Assembly (NCBI GenBank): GCA_031258265.1
Contig: JAIRNB010000160.1
Coordinates: 1-11,084, forward strand
Reading direction: 5' to 3'
DNA length: 11,084 nt
DNA from: Treponema sp.
GTDB taxonomy: Bacteria > Spirochaetota > Spirochaetia > Treponematales > Breznakiellaceae
The notes beneath the pieces are model-generated. The model was not told the DNA's origin. It worked only from the letters and a program-made list of their open reading frames with translations, and searched no databases. Shown one piece after another: positions 1 to 7,301 of the stretch (positions are counted from its first letter, which is position 1; every line of letters starts with the position of its first letter). A program made the position numbers and the translations under genes.

Positions 1-64
1 AAGGGATATAACGCCTTGAACATCACCATAAGCATACGTAAAGTGATTATCGGAGCAAGAGCAC

Positions 65-1258
65 ATGAAAATTATCGCGGCCCCGGACTCGTTCAAGGGG
101 AATATGGGCGCCCCGGAGGTTTCCGCGGCCATTGAAGAGGGGATTCTCCGGGCCGATAGTTCCGCCGCCGTATGGAAAATTCCCTTGGCCGACGGCGGTG
201 AAGGTACAGCCAGGGCGGTAACAGAGGCGGCGGGGGGCCGCCTTGTCGATGTAACGGTCAGCGGCCCCCTGGGCGATAAAACCAGGGCCTCCTTCGGCCT
301 TATCGACGGGGGCCGGGTGGCGGTGCTGGACATGGCAAGCGCCTCCGGTCTGGAACTCATAGGCCGGGAGCGGCTGGACCCCATGAAGGCCAGTTCCTAC
401 GGTACGGGGGAGCTTATCAAGGCGGCCCTGGACACGGGAGCCCGGGAACTTATTATCGGCATTGGCGGCAGCGCCACCAACGACGGGGGGCTGGGGATGA
501 TCAGCGCCCTGGGTTTTAAGGTCCTGGATGCCGGAGGCCGGCCCGTGGGCCAGGGGGGGGAAGCCCTGGGGAGGATAGCCCGGCTGGAAAGTGGCGGGGC
601 GGACGGACGGCTCAAGGGGCTCTCTATCAAGGTGGCCTGTGATGTGACTAACCCCCTTCTGGGACCCCGTGGGGCTTCTGCGGTATTTGGACCCCAAAAG
701 GGGGCCAGTCCCGAAATGGTAAAGGTTCTGGACGCCGGTCTTGCCAAACTTGCCCAGGCATGGATCGGGGCGGCCCTGGCGGAAGATACGGATCAGCCGG
801 GGGACGGGGCCGCCGGGGGCCTTGGCGCGGCCCTGCGGATCTGCCTGGGGGCGGTAATGGAATCGGGGGCCATGCTGGTAATGAAATATGCCCATTTTTT
901 TGACCGGCTTCCCGGGGCGGACCTTGTGATCACCGGGGAGGGGATGACCGACAGCCAAACCGCGGGGGGGAAACTCTGTTCCGTGGTTGCCAGGGAAGCC
1001 CGGAAAGCGGGAATTCCGGTGGCCCTCCTTTCCGGCGGCCTGGGCGGGGATGCCGCCGAACTGTTCCGGTCCTTTGATTACGCGGTTTCCATCGCCTGCG
1101 GCCAGATTGGGCTGGACGCCATGATCAGGGACAGCCGGCGGGACCTTAGTTTGGCGGCGGAAAACCTGATCCGGGCCATCCGTATCGGGAGTACCGGGAG
1201 TATCGGGAACCGGCTGGGGGGCGCTCCGGGGGCCGCGGAATCCGGAGGCCGGCAATGA
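65..1258 (+). CDS. glxK: Glycerate kinase (GarK/GlxK family)
   Basis: This 397-residue cytoplasmic protein should phosphorylate glycerate with ATP to phosphoglycerate, feeding it into lower glycolysis. Family motifs are in the expected order: APDSFKG (residues 6-12), ADGGEGT (42-48), IGGSATNDGGLGM (133-145), CDVTNPLLGP (192-201), GAAGGLGAA (248-256) and TGEGMTDSQTAGGK (290-303). Length is close to the usual ~380; the extra is a Gly/Ser-rich tail after residue 373. The ATG at 65 is preceded by GGAG at 52-55 and begins exactly at the family's MKI-APDSFKG start. A weak promoter-like pair (TTGAAC 16-21, TAAAGT 39-44) lies upstream, but the gene could equally continue an operon that begins outside the window. 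It overlaps the next gene by 4 bases. GC is very high (44 of 60 bases in 181-240). Family assignment is secure; whether the product is 2- or 3-phosphoglycerate is not visible. Confidence 0.95.
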   Translation: MKIIAAPDSFKGNMGAPEVSAAIEEGILRADSSAAVWKIPLADGGEGTARAVTEAAGGRLVDVTVSGPLGDKTRASFGLIDGGRVAVLDMASASGLELIGRERLDPMKASSYGTGELIKAALDTGARELIIGIGGSATNDGGLGMISALGFKVLDAGGRPVGQGGEALGRIARLESGGADGRLKGLSIKVACDVTNPLLGPRGASAVFGPQKGASPEMVKVLDAGLAKLAQAWIGAALAEDTDQPGDGAAGGLGAALRICLGAVMESGAMLVMKYAHFFDRLPGADLVITGEGMTDSQTAGGKLCSVVAREARKAGIPVALLSGGLGGDAAELFRSFDYAVSIACGQIGLDAMIRDSRRDLSLAAENLIRAIRIGSTGSIGNRLGGAPGAAESGGRQ

Positions 1259-2070
1259 GCCGCCTTCCCCTGCTGCCGGATCGGCGGCGGCCCCTGATCT
1301 TCGCCCACCGGGGCTGTTCTTCCCTGGCCCCGGAGAATACCATGGCGGCCTTCAGGAAGGCCCGGGACATTGGGGTGGAGGGGATCGAACTGGATATTCA
1401 CGTTTGTAAGACCGGGGAACTGGTGGTAGCCCATGATGATAACTTCCTGCGTACCGTTCCCGAAGGCTTAAACGGCGGGGGGCGGTCTATTGAGGAGCTG
1501 GAGTACGGGGAAATCCGGGCCATTGATGTGGGGGCCGCCTTTGGCCGTCAAAGCGGCGTCCAGGAGGCCCAAGCCGTGGCTCCGCTGACATTCCGGGGGG
1601 AGCATCCCCCCCTTTTAGCTCAGGTCCTGGAAGAATTCTGTCCTGGCATGTACATTGATATTGAACTTAAAACCCGGAAAACCAGGGACGATCCCCTTCC
1701 GGGTCTTACCGCGGACATGCTTAAACATTTTGGGGACCGGGCGCTGAAATCGGTAACGGTTTCCTCTTTTAATCCTTTTAGCATCCTGGCGTTCAAAAAG
1801 CTCTGTCCCACAGTTCCCACCGCCGTCATCTGGTGCGTTGACAGGGAAGTTCCCCCGCTGCTCCGTTATGGCTTTGGCAGGATCATTTCCCGCTGCGATT
1901 ACCTTAAGCCGGTGTACCGGCAGCTTAACCGTTTTTCCAGTTTTCGCTTTCGGACCCTGGAAGGCCGGCCCCTGGTAGCCTGGACGGTGGATGAAAACGC
2001 CCTGGCCCAAAAACTGCTTAAAACCGGCTGTGACGGCATCATATCCAACCGGCCCCAGGACCTGCTTTGA
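1255..2070 (+). CDS. Glycerophosphodiester phosphodiesterase (GDPD/UgpQ family)
   Basis: This 271-residue protein belongs to the TIM-barrel GDPD family, which hydrolyses glycerophosphodiesters from phospholipid turnover to glycerol 3-phosphate and an alcohol. The signature is intact: His18-Arg19-Gly (FAHRG), PENT (26-29), metal ligands Glu45 and Asp47 in GIELDIH, catalytic His60 in AHDD, Glu137 and Lys139 in IDIELKT, Trp243 in AWTVDE, and the closing GCDGIISNRP (258-267). No signal peptide or membrane segment is visible, so it is probably cytoplasmic. The start ATG sits in an ATGA overlap with the glycerate kinase stop, and the stop TGA overlaps the murJ TTG start, indicating translational coupling on both sides. 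The substrate head group cannot be told. UgpQ is the closest named relative, but no glycerol-phosphate transporter is nearby. Confidence 0.95.
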   Translation: MSRLPLLPDRRRPLIFAHRGCSSLAPENTMAAFRKARDIGVEGIELDIHVCKTGELVVAHDDNFLRTVPEGLNGGGRSIEELEYGEIRAIDVGAAFGRQSGVQEAQAVAPLTFRGEHPPLLAQVLEEFCPGMYIDIELKTRKTRDDPLPGLTADMLKHFGDRALKSVTVSSFNPFSILAFKKLCPTVPTAVIWCVDREVPPLLRYGFGRIISRCDYLKPVYRQLNRFSSFRFRTLEGRPLVAWTVDENALAQKLLKTGCDGIISNRPQDLL

Positions 2071-3761
2071 CAAAGGGCGAACCGGCCGCCGGACCGGTCC
2101 CCCACGAGCAGGTTCCCCAGGGATCCCCCAAAGCTAAAACAGATGAGGCCGGGGCCCTGGTCCGCCACGGATCAACCCTCTCCCTCCTTACCCTGGTTTC
2201 CCGCATCCTGGGTTTAGTCCGGGAAATGGCTAAGGCCAGCCTTTTGGGAACCAGCGCCCTTTCTGACGCCTTCTCCGTAGCCTTCATGATTCCCAACCTG
2301 TTCCGCCGTCTCTTTGCGGAAGGTTCCATCGCGGTGGCCTTTATTCCCACCTTCCGGGAATATTTGTTGAAAGACCCCGCCGCTAAAGCCGTGGAAAACC
2401 GGACCGGGGCGGGTAATAACGGCCCCTTCCCGGACTCCACCGGGGAATTTCTTTCCTGCATGTTCAGTCTGCTCATTTTTCTGGTAAGCCTGGCGGTGAT
2501 GCTGGGAATTCTTCTAAGCCCCCTCATCATCCCCGTTTTTAAGCTGACGGAAGCCGATGAGGCGGTCCTCCTTACCCAGATCATGTTCCCCTTTCTGGGC
2601 TTTATCTCGCTGGCGGCCCTGTTCCAGGGGATTCTCAACAGCCTGAAGGTCTTTACCCCCTCCGCCCTGGCTCCGATTGTCCTTAACCTGGTGGTGATTG
2701 TTTTCTCCTACGGCCTCTCCCCATTTACCGCGAATCCCGCCAGGGCCATGGCCATAGGGGTCTTTACCGGGGGCTTCCTGGAAGCGGCAATCCAGTTTCC
2801 CTTCGTCCTTAAAATGGGGCGGCGTTTCTTTTTCGTGAACCTTAAACGGGCCTTTACAAATCCGGGAACCAGGAAGGTCCTGGCCCTTATCGGCCCGACC
2901 ATTGTGGGCATGGCGGCCTACCAGCTTAACGACCTGGTTTCCACCGCCCTGGCGGGGAATGCCGGGAAGGGGGTAATATCCAGCCTCCAGTATTCCCTGC
3001 GGCTCCAGGAACTAATTTTGGGGGTCTTTGCCGTTTCCATCGGCACCGTACTGCTCCCCGATTTGGCCGAGTACGCCAAAACCGGCCAGTGGGGCATTTA
3101 CAGCGAACGCCTTTCGGCGGCCATGAACGTCATCGCCTTTATTACAATTCCTATCACCTTTTATTCCCTGGCGGAAGGGGAGACCCTGATCCGCCTCCTT
3201 TTCCAGAACCGGAGCTTCGACGAAATTTCGGTAAGCCTTACCCTTGAGGCCCTCCGTTTTCACATGCCCGGGCTTTTCTTCATCGCCCTTAACCGGATTC
3301 TCGCCCCGGCTTTCTATGCCCAAAGCGATTCCAAGTCCCCCACCCTGGCGGGAATCATCTCTTTTGGAGTGAATATCCTCCTGGCCGCCGTTCTGGTCCG
3401 CCCCATGCGGGGGGCCGGTATCGCCCTGGCCCTTTCCCTGTCCAGCGCGGTAAACACCGTCCTGCTCCTGGCCTTTCTCCGAAAAAACCCCAAGATTGGC
3501 GTAGGCCGGGCCCTCCGCGCCACCCTGTTTTACGCCCTGAAACTCCTCGTTTTTTCCTTCCTCGCCAGCCTTCCCCTTCTGGCCCTCCGTTCCCCGCTGG
3601 CCTCCCTGTTCAGCAGCCGGGGCCGCCTTATCCGGCAGGGGATTCCCCTGACAATCTCCGGCCTCATATACGCCGCCCTGGGGCTGGCCCTGCTTCTCAT
3701 CACAAAGGACCGCCAGCTTCGGGCAATCATCAGAGTACTCCGCCGCCGGAAAGTCCGTTAG
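2067..3761 (+). CDS. murJ: Lipid II flippase MurJ (MviN)
   Basis: This 564-residue polytopic membrane protein flips the peptidoglycan precursor lipid II across the inner membrane. It has the MATE/MOP-type pattern of many hydrophobic helices. The MurJ N-terminal block is clear: TLVSRILGLVREM (residues 42-54), SDAF (66-69) and PNLFRRLFAEGSIAVAFIP (76-94). It is longer than the usual ~510 residues because of a ~33-residue Pro/charged cytosolic N-terminus and a polar loop around residues 101-127 (DPAAKAVENRTGAGNNGPF). The start is TTG at 2067, overlapping the previous stop as TTGA. AGGA at 2057-2060 is a suitable ribosome site, and no in-frame ATG precedes the conserved helix 1. It ends with a basic tail (RVLRRRKVR). 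Cell-wall and lipid genes sharing an operon is plausible; a functional link to glycerate kinase is not evident. Confidence 0.96.
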   Translation: MTKGEPAAGPVPHEQVPQGSPKAKTDEAGALVRHGSTLSLLTLVSRILGLVREMAKASLLGTSALSDAFSVAFMIPNLFRRLFAEGSIAVAFIPTFREYLLKDPAAKAVENRTGAGNNGPFPDSTGEFLSCMFSLLIFLVSLAVMLGILLSPLIIPVFKLTEADEAVLLTQIMFPFLGFISLAALFQGILNSLKVFTPSALAPIVLNLVVIVFSYGLSPFTANPARAMAIGVFTGGFLEAAIQFPFVLKMGRRFFFVNLKRAFTNPGTRKVLALIGPTIVGMAAYQLNDLVSTALAGNAGKGVISSLQYSLRLQELILGVFAVSIGTVLLPDLAEYAKTGQWGIYSERLSAAMNVIAFITIPITFYSLAEGETLIRLLFQNRSFDEISVSLTLEALRFHMPGLFFIALNRILAPAFYAQSDSKSPTLAGIISFGVNILLAAVLVRPMRGAGIALALSLSSAVNTVLLLAFLRKNPKIGVGRALRATLFYALKLLVFSFLASLPLLALRSPLASLFSSRGRLIRQGIPLTISGLIYAALGLALLLITKDRQLRAIIRVLRRRKVR

Positions 3762-3797
3762 CAGATTAGTACGATTGATCCTGCGAATTTGGGCGCA

Positions 3798-3817
3798 TTT
3801 TTTGCTGCCGCAAAAAA
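3798..3817 (+). terminator. Hairpin after murJ, possible weak terminator
   Basis: A perfect 8-base inverted repeat, TTTTTTGC and GCAAAAAA, closes on a TGCC loop 36 bases after the murJ stop. It has no following T run on the + strand, so intrinsic termination is uncertain. It occupies the same place in the repeat as the 8373-8400 hairpin of copy B, where the stem sequence is entirely different. Confidence 0.35.
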
Positions 3818-4019
3818 CCGGGCTATCGCTGCAATTCCTCAGCTTTACCTGCGGTAAAGCTTCCGGTATTTCCGCTCTATCCCTTGCGCGATAAGAGCAG
3901 CCGAAGGCTGTATATTAGATAATGCGGCATCGCATAGCCCGGAACAGGCAATCGTAGGTTGTATATTAAACCATTGCGGTATTGACGAGTACTAATAAAG
4001 CCCCAAATTAAACTGTCGC

Positions 4020-4039
4020 GCTCCGGCTTTAGCTGGAGC
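4020..4039 (+). other. Covarying TTTA-loop hairpin, copy A
   Basis: GCTCCGGC and GCTGGAGC form an 8-pair stem (one G-T wobble) around a TTTA loop. It corresponds to 8560-8579 in copy B, where two pairs have changed on both sides and the wobble is a G-C. A competing pairing also exists here: GCTCCGG (4020-4026) is perfectly complementary to CCGGAGC (4058-4064). Confidence 0.65.
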
Positions 4040-4152
4040 AGTACACGCGTGGGTCTTCCGGAGCCCGCAGTAAAAGCAACCGCGATTTCCCTATGTTATA
4101 CGGCAATTCCGAACTGGTTGTAAGTTGAAAAGACACCCGGTAAGGGTAACGC

Positions 4153-4211
4153 GGGGTGTGGGAGACAAAAAGTCATGCTTGCGTGGCGTTTTTGGCCTCC
4201 CACAGGACCCC
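4153..4211 (+). other. Long imperfect hairpin upstream of the activase promoter
   Basis: Arms TGTGGGAG (4157-4164) and CTCCCACA (4197-4204) pair perfectly. Inside them CAAAAA (4166-4171) pairs with TTTTTG (4189-4194), and GTCATG pairs with CGTGGC (4172-4187) using two wobbles around a CTTG loop. Outside, GGGG (4153-4156) can pair with CCCC (4208-4211) across a GGA bulge. That gives roughly 24 pairs. There is no T run after it. It could be a small RNA, a terminator remnant, a protein-binding site or a small insertion-element remnant; the sequence does not decide. It has no counterpart in the gap before the glycosidase. Confidence 0.55.
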
Positions 4212-4285
4212 AGATAAATTTCTTATGGCGTCTTTCCAGTTTTGAAATTTTGAATTCGGAATTACCGCAGATTGCCCTGTTTTTC

Positions 4286-4314
4286 TTGACAAACCGGTAA
4301 TTTATCGTTAACAT
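4286..4314 (+). promoter_or_regulatory. Promoter of the activase-GRE operon
   Basis: A perfect -35 TTGACA (4286-4291) is followed after 17 bases by a fair -10 TAACAT (4309-4314, 4 of 6). The predicted transcript start is about 4320-4322, directly at the activase ATG (4323), so the message would have almost no leader. The -10 is buried in the operator, which fits repression by occlusion. Confidence 0.65.
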
Positions 4315-4331
4315 TAACGATAATGTTAACG
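4304..4331 (+). promoter_or_regulatory. LacI-type operator (compound) over the start of the activase gene
   Basis: ATCGTTAA and TTAACGAT form an 18-base palindrome with central CA (4304-4321). A second overlapping dyad has 11-base arms CGTTAACATTA (4306-4316) and TAATGTTAACG (4321-4331) separated by ACGA. Together they give three half-sites reading CGTTAA or TTAACG. They cover the -10, the expected transcript start and the first codons. The 18-base pattern ATCGTTA-N4-TAACGAT recurs at 8848-8865 before the glycosidase. The likely binder is the LacI-family protein encoded at 7302-8342; this is inferred from proximity and site type. Confidence 0.75.
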
Positions 4332-5171
4332 GGGATAATCTTCGATATCAAAGAATTTGCTGTCTTTGACGGTCCGGGTATCCGTACCACCGTGTTTTTC
4401 AAAGGTTGCCCCCTGCGTTGCCGCTGGTGCCACAACCCGGAGGGTCTAAGCCCCGGACCCCAGTTAATGGTCAGCCTTGGAAGCTGTATCCATTGCGGCG
4501 CTTGTCTTGCAATATGTCCCAGTCCGGCGGCTTGTATCCATTGCGGCGCCTGTGTAAGCCATTGCCCCCGGAGGCTTCGGCGTATAGTAGGGGAAGAGTA
4601 CACAGCGAAGGTTTTATCCGGGAGACTGCTCCGGGACAGTCCCTACCTTAAAGCCAATGGGGGTGGCTATACCCTGTCCGGCGGGGAACCTGCTTTTCAG
4701 GGGGATTTTCTGCTGGAATTACTGGGATGCCTGCGGGGCAATCACCGGGCGGTGGAGACATCTGGTTACTGCCCAGGGGAACTTTTTACCGCTATTCTGG
4801 GGGAAACGGAATTGTTATTGCTGGATCTTAAATCCGTTGATCCGGATATTCATGAGCGGTATACCGGGCTGGATAACCGGATCATTTTAGAAAATCTGGA
4901 AAGACTAAAATCATCGGGCGGAGATCATATTATCCGTATACCGGTGATACCGGGGGTTAATGACAGTCCGGAACATTACCATGCGGCGGCGGAATTATTA
5001 AAAGACGATGGCGGGCTCATAAGAGTAGAATTATTGGCGTACCATAAAACGGCAGGGGCGAAATACGGCATGCTGGGTATGAAGTATCAGCCCGGTTTTG
5101 ATATTGAAAAAAAACCAAATATGGATACGGATGTTTTTTTATCAAAAGGTATTCCATGCGTAGTTTTATGA
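4323..5171 (+). CDS. Glycyl radical enzyme activating enzyme (radical SAM)
   Basis: This 282-residue radical SAM activase should install the glycyl radical on the GRE encoded just downstream. The start ILTGIIFDI-type region leads into DGPGIRTT (16-23), and the radical SAM cluster motif C-x3-C-x2-C is Cys29, Cys33, Cys36 in GCPLRCRWC. An inserted ferredoxin-like domain carries two full four-Cys sets: Cys55/58/61/65 and Cys71/74/77/81. SGGEP follows (SAM binding), then ETSGY and LLLDLKSVDP typical of the family. This ferredoxin insert is normal for dehydratase/lyase-type activases and absent from PFL activase. ATG 4323 is the only canonical in-frame start after the stop at 4287-4289. It has no Shine-Dalgarno and lies at the predicted transcript start, so a leaderless message is likely. 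The GRE gene begins 33 bases downstream. Confidence 0.93.
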   Translation: MLTGIIFDIKEFAVFDGPGIRTTVFFKGCPLRCRWCHNPEGLSPGPQLMVSLGSCIHCGACLAICPSPAACIHCGACVSHCPRRLRRIVGEEYTAKVLSGRLLRDSPYLKANGGGYTLSGGEPAFQGDFLLELLGCLRGNHRAVETSGYCPGELFTAILGETELLLLDLKSVDPDIHERYTGLDNRIILENLERLKSSGGDHIIRIPVIPGVNDSPEHYHAAAELLKDDGGLIRVELLAYHKTAGAKYGMLGMKYQPGFDIEKKPNMDTDVFLSKGIPCVVL

Positions 5172-5204
5172 TTGCCCCGTTCTTAAAAAAAAGGAGGCTC
5201 TAAT

Positions 5205-7277
5205 ATGACCGAATATATCCAAAAGATGCTGAATTACTTTGTTATCAGAAAAGAACATCACGGTTTCAGAAAAGTCCGGGAGGAACCTTATGTCCTGGCG
5301 GAGGAGTATGCCAAACAGGGGCTGGAGGATCTGGAACGCGCTGCCGCCCGCTTTCGTTGGGTTCTGGATCGGGAAACCCCCGTGGTTTTTCCCGATGAAA
5401 ATATCGTACTGCTCCGGACTGTCACCACGATACCAGAAATTTTTACTCCCCGGGAATTCGCGGCTATTAAAAAAAATCATGCCATCCACGAGCAGGGGAA
5501 GGTGAGTAACGTGAATCCCCGCTATTCCCTGCTTCTGGATACCGGTACCCGGCGAAAACGGGAAGAAATAGCGGAACGAATAATTGATTTTGAAAAAACC
5601 GGTGATACGGAAAGACTGCGGTTTAGTCGGATTCTCCTCGCCGTACTGGACTGTTTCGAAAGCTTTGCGGAACGGTACCGGCAGGAGGCCCTGCGGATAG
5701 GCAACGCCCGGGCGGCGGAAGTTTTGTCCCATATTCCCAGGGAAAAACCAGCCTCTTTCCTTGAGGCTCTCCAGTTTCTCAGGCTCATTCATTACTGCCT
5801 GTGGTGTAACTTTAACTATCACAATACTTTTGGCCGTTTTGATCAGTACCTCTATTCCTATTATAAAGGTGATATTGATAAGGGCGTATTGACCAGGAAT
5901 GCGGCATTGGAATTGGTAGAAGAATTTTTTATCAGCTGTAACAAGGACAGCGATCTCTACCCCGGTATCCAGCAGGGGGACAACGGGCAGAGTATCGTCC
6001 TGGGAGGCCTCAACAGCGATGGCAGTGACAGCTACAATGAGCTTTCTGAATTGTGCCTTACGGCAAGCCTGGAACTGCGTCTCATCGATCCTAAAATTAA
6101 TCTGCGGGTGAACAGGAATACCCCGGTAGAACGGTATTACCAGGGGTCAATCCTTACCAAACAGGGGCTTGGTTTTCCCCAGTACGCCAACGATGATATT
6201 GTGGTTGAAGCCCTGAAACGCTGGGGTTATACGGAAGCGGATGCGTACAATTATGTGGTGGCCGCGTGCTGGGAGTTCATTGTCCCTGGTACTGGTATGG
6301 ACATTGTGAATATCAATGCCCTGTCCTTTGCCCGTGCGGTTATTGCCGCTGTGAACCGCAGCCAAGAGTGGAATACCTTTGAGGAACTCCTGGAAGTTGT
6401 CAAAGAAGAGATCGGCATCCAGACAAAAAGCATCATGGATGCCACTGCGGATATTTACATGGAAAGCGCCCCCTTCCTAAGCCTGATGATGGATGGCTGC
6501 GTTGAAAGGGGCCGTGACATATCCTGGGGGGGTATCTACAACAACTATGGTATCCATGGTACGGGGCTTTCTACGGCTGTTGATTCTCTTGCCGCAATAC
6601 GGAAGTACCTTTTTGAAGATCCGCGTATATCCAAAGATGAATTAAGACAGGTATTGAAAAGTAATTATGAGGGCCGGGAGGATCTCTATATTCTGTTTCG
6701 CTATGAAGGGCCCAAGATGGGCAACAATGACGATTCTGTGGATTCTCTGGCGGATAAGCTGCTTGACTGGTTTGCTGACTCCCTGGAGGGCCGGAGGAAT
6801 GACCGGGGTGGGATATTCCGGGCCGGTACCGGGTCGGCAATGTACTACATTTGGCACGCCAAAGACGAAGAAGCTACTCCCGATGGCCGTAAACGCGGAG
6901 AATCTCTGGCCTGTAATTATTCTCCCAGCCTTTTTAGCCGTTGCCGGGGCCCCATTTCGATCATTAAATCTTTTGCCCGGCCCAGCCTGGTCCGCGCCGC
7001 CAATGGAGGCCCCCTTACCATCGAGCTTCACGACAGTGTTTTCCGTAACGATGACAGCATCCTCAAGGTGGCCCGCTTCGTAAAAAGTTTTATGGACATG
7101 GGCGGACATCAGATGCAGATAAACGCGGTGAACCGCGATAAATTGATCGATGCTAAAAAGAATCCGGAAAATTACCGGAATCTCATCGTCAGGGTATGGG
7201 GCTGGAGTGGTTATTTTGTGGAACTGGACGAAGTATATCAGGACCATATCATCGAACGGATGGAGTTGAGCTTGTAG
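5205..7277 (+). CDS. Glycyl radical enzyme of C-x-E (dehydratase/lyase) type, unassigned substrate
   Basis: This is an oxygen-sensitive radical enzyme of the PFL-like GRE superfamily, 690 residues (relatives are usually 760-850; the shortening is mainly N-terminal). Recognisable parts are TFGRFDQYLYSYY (208-220), the thiyl-radical site AACWEF with Cys355 and Glu357, PDGRKRGESLA (559-569), GGHQMQIN (633-640) and the C-terminal glycyl-radical loop VRVWGWSGYF with Gly666. Cys-x-Glu is the pattern of GREs that eliminate a leaving group (glycerol, diol, choline and hydroxyproline enzymes), where Glu acts as base; PFL has Cys-Cys instead. The Trp in CWE and the RVWGW loop differ from the common CVE and RVxG[YF]. 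AAGGAGG at 5191-5197 is a strong ribosome site 7 bases before ATG. It is co-transcribed with its activase. No microcompartment genes or targeting peptide are seen. The substrate is unknown; a sugar- or polyol-derived compound is inferred from the LacI and glycosidase neighbours. Confidence 0.92.
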   Translation: MTEYIQKMLNYFVIRKEHHGFRKVREEPYVLAEEYAKQGLEDLERAAARFRWVLDRETPVVFPDENIVLLRTVTTIPEIFTPREFAAIKKNHAIHEQGKVSNVNPRYSLLLDTGTRRKREEIAERIIDFEKTGDTERLRFSRILLAVLDCFESFAERYRQEALRIGNARAAEVLSHIPREKPASFLEALQFLRLIHYCLWCNFNYHNTFGRFDQYLYSYYKGDIDKGVLTRNAALELVEEFFISCNKDSDLYPGIQQGDNGQSIVLGGLNSDGSDSYNELSELCLTASLELRLIDPKINLRVNRNTPVERYYQGSILTKQGLGFPQYANDDIVVEALKRWGYTEADAYNYVVAACWEFIVPGTGMDIVNINALSFARAVIAAVNRSQEWNTFEELLEVVKEEIGIQTKSIMDATADIYMESAPFLSLMMDGCVERGRDISWGGIYNNYGIHGTGLSTAVDSLAAIRKYLFEDPRISKDELRQVLKSNYEGREDLYILFRYEGPKMGNNDDSVDSLADKLLDWFADSLEGRRNDRGGIFRAGTGSAMYYIWHAKDEEATPDGRKRGESLACNYSPSLFSRCRGPISIIKSFARPSLVRAANGGPLTIELHDSVFRNDDSILKVARFVKSFMDMGGHQMQINAVNRDKLIDAKKNPENYRNLIVRVWGWSGYFVELDEVYQDHIIERMELSL

Positions 7278-7294
7278 ATTTTCCGTGCTATACT
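7266..7294 (+). promoter_or_regulatory. Candidate internal promoter for the lacI-type gene
   Basis: TTGAGC (7266-7271) and TATACT (7289-7294) are 17 bases apart, inside and just after the 3' end of the GRE gene. The expected transcript start, about 7300-7302, coincides with the regulator's ATG. This would give the regulator basal expression independent of the repressed operon promoter. Confidence 0.45.
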
Positions 7295-7301
7295 CCCCGA
7301 C

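Larger units (their letters stand above)
3780..4120 (+). repeat. Hairpin-rich dispersed repeat, copy A
   Basis: This copy lies between murJ and the GRE activase and matches copy B at 8354-8646 in the same orientation. The core 3817-3913 matches 8401-8497 at 95 of 97 positions. Similarity is recognisable from CCT at 3780 and GGGCGCAT at 3791 through a TTTA-loop hairpin at 4020-4039. A last shared word, ACTGGTTG (4113-4120), may mark the right edge, but the stretch before it is poorly conserved. Internal hairpins: 3798-3817, AGCTTTACC/GGTAAAGCT (3840-3860 region), CAGCC-GAA-GGCTG (3898-3910), ATGCG/CGCAT (about 3922-3935) and 4020-4039. A degenerate internal duplication starts GGCTGTATATTA (3906) and GGTTGTATATTA (3957). 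No convincing coding capacity is seen. It could be a MITE-like element, a REP-like cluster or a structured RNA. The rest of the 3762-4322 gap holds a long hairpin and the activase promoter. Confidence 0.8.

Noticed and set aside
47..1255. A 402-codon open frame on the minus strand opposite glycerate kinase
   Set aside because: It mirrors a GC-rich gene whose sense product has every family motif; its own translation is Pro/Gly/Arg-rich and matches nothing recognisable.
2039..2638. A 199-codon minus-strand frame opposite the start of murJ
   Set aside because: It is basic, low-complexity, has no motif, and the sense strand encodes unmistakable MurJ.
4096..4314. A 72-codon minus-strand frame in the gap before the activase
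   Set aside because: It begins inside the operator, runs through the long hairpin and has no recognisable domain.
5166..5822. A 218-codon minus-strand frame opposite the GRE start
   Set aside because: Shadow of the GRE gene; no family features and no ribosome site in context.
6642..7247. A 201-codon minus-strand frame opposite the GRE 3' end
   Set aside because: It lies exactly over the conserved glycyl-radical C-terminus of the sense gene.
5205..7277. Annotation as pyruvate formate-lyase
   Set aside because: The catalytic Cys-Cys pair of PFL is absent; the site reads Cys-Trp-Glu, and the paired activase has a ferredoxin insert that PFL activase lacks.
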